Shown here piece by piece: positions 5,003 to 5,151 of a stretch of 5,151 nt of DNA. Location of the stretch: contig SUVZ01000306.1 of NCBI GenBank assembly GCA_015061765.1, forward strand, positions 1 through 5,151. The letters are read 5' to 3'. The notes beneath the pieces are model-generated. The model was not told the origin of the DNA. It made no database searches and worked only from the letters and a program-made list of their open reading frames with translations. The DNA comes from Lentisphaerota bacterium (lineage in GTDB: Bacteria; Verrucomicrobiota; Kiritimatiellia; RFP12; UBA1067). The position numbers were made by a program, and so were the translations under genes. The number at the start of each line of letters is the position of its first letter. Positions within the stretch are counted from its first letter, which is position 1.

Positions 5003-5151
5003 CGCAATGCGCAACCCATTGTCATAATTGCGGCGAAGCGAATGGACAAGATGGTTCCCAGTCTGTTCATTGCGAACTCTTTTGCTGATTGATCAGGGCA
5101 TATCAGGACTTCGCTGTCTGCGCCATTCGGTCAGGATCCCCCGGATTTCAC
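5003..5151. other. Tail downstream of polA, no convincing gene
   Basis: These 149 bases hold no ORF with a start and ribosome binding site. A weak 4-bp hairpin (GTTC 5065-5068, GAAC 5074-5077) followed by TCTTTT could be a poor terminator for the operon. CGCAAT (5003-5008) and ATTGCG (5027-5032) form another small inverted repeat. CTGAT-TG-ATCAG at 5085-5096 is a short near-palindrome. On the - strand a frame is open from the right edge to a TGA at 5093-5095 and ends in the residues TEWRRQRSPDMP; it could be the tail of a convergent gene but is too short to judge. Confidence 0.5.

Noticed and set aside
4759..5070. - strand frame beginning MNRLGTILSIRFAAIMTMGC, resembling a lipoprotein signal peptide
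   Set aside because: Only the first part lies outside polA; the rest is antisense to the conserved end of polA, and there is no charged-hydrophobic-lipobox order strong enough to accept it.
5089..5136. Three short TCAGG direct repeats at 5093, 5103 and 5131
   Set aside because: The units are five bases with irregular spacing; this is expected by chance and does not form an array.

Overview
The window is a compact bacterial chromosomal segment with GC-rich codon choice. It carries a complete DNA polymerase I gene (polA) behind a two-gene signalling module, with an ECF-type sigma factor on the opposite strand. The organism cannot be named with certainty. A DRTGG-domain protein next to an RsbT-like ATPase is best known from anaerobes, where it often accompanies [FeFe]-hydrogenase genes. 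That context, a GC-rich genome and polA motifs of the standard bacterial type make an anaerobic bacterium, perhaps of the PVC group (Lentisphaerota, Kiritimatiellota), my weak guess. Nothing points to a phage, plasmid, insertion sequence or CRISPR array.

Layout. 1-111: lysine/glutamate/alanine-rich C-terminal end of a + strand gene that begins outside the window. 112-213: convergent intergenic space with two hairpins; the second is a strong, probably two-way terminator. 214-708 (-): sigma-70 family ECF sigma factor. 709-849: divergent control region with two extended -10 promoters, a 7-bp inverted repeat between them, and a strong ribosome binding site on the + side. 850-1197 (+): small DRTGG-domain protein. 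1197-2201 (+): two CBS domains fused to an RsbT/RsbW-like GHKL ATPase domain. 2201-5002 (+): polA with intact 5'-nuclease, proofreading and polymerase active sites. 5003-5151: short tail with no convincing gene.

How the parts fit. The three + strand genes overlap by exactly one base at each junction (TGATG, then TAATG), so they look like one translationally coupled operon driven by the promoter at 811-821. The DRTGG and CBS domains both belong to families that bind adenine nucleotides, and together they resemble the regulatory insert of CBS-type pyrophosphatases, here split over two proteins. My inference is that they form a nucleotide-sensing switch controlling the attached anti-sigma-type kinase domain. 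The most unusual points are polA as the third gene of this signalling operon, without the hydrogenase genes usually associated with the module, and a sigma factor divergently transcribed from it whose mRNA may be leaderless.
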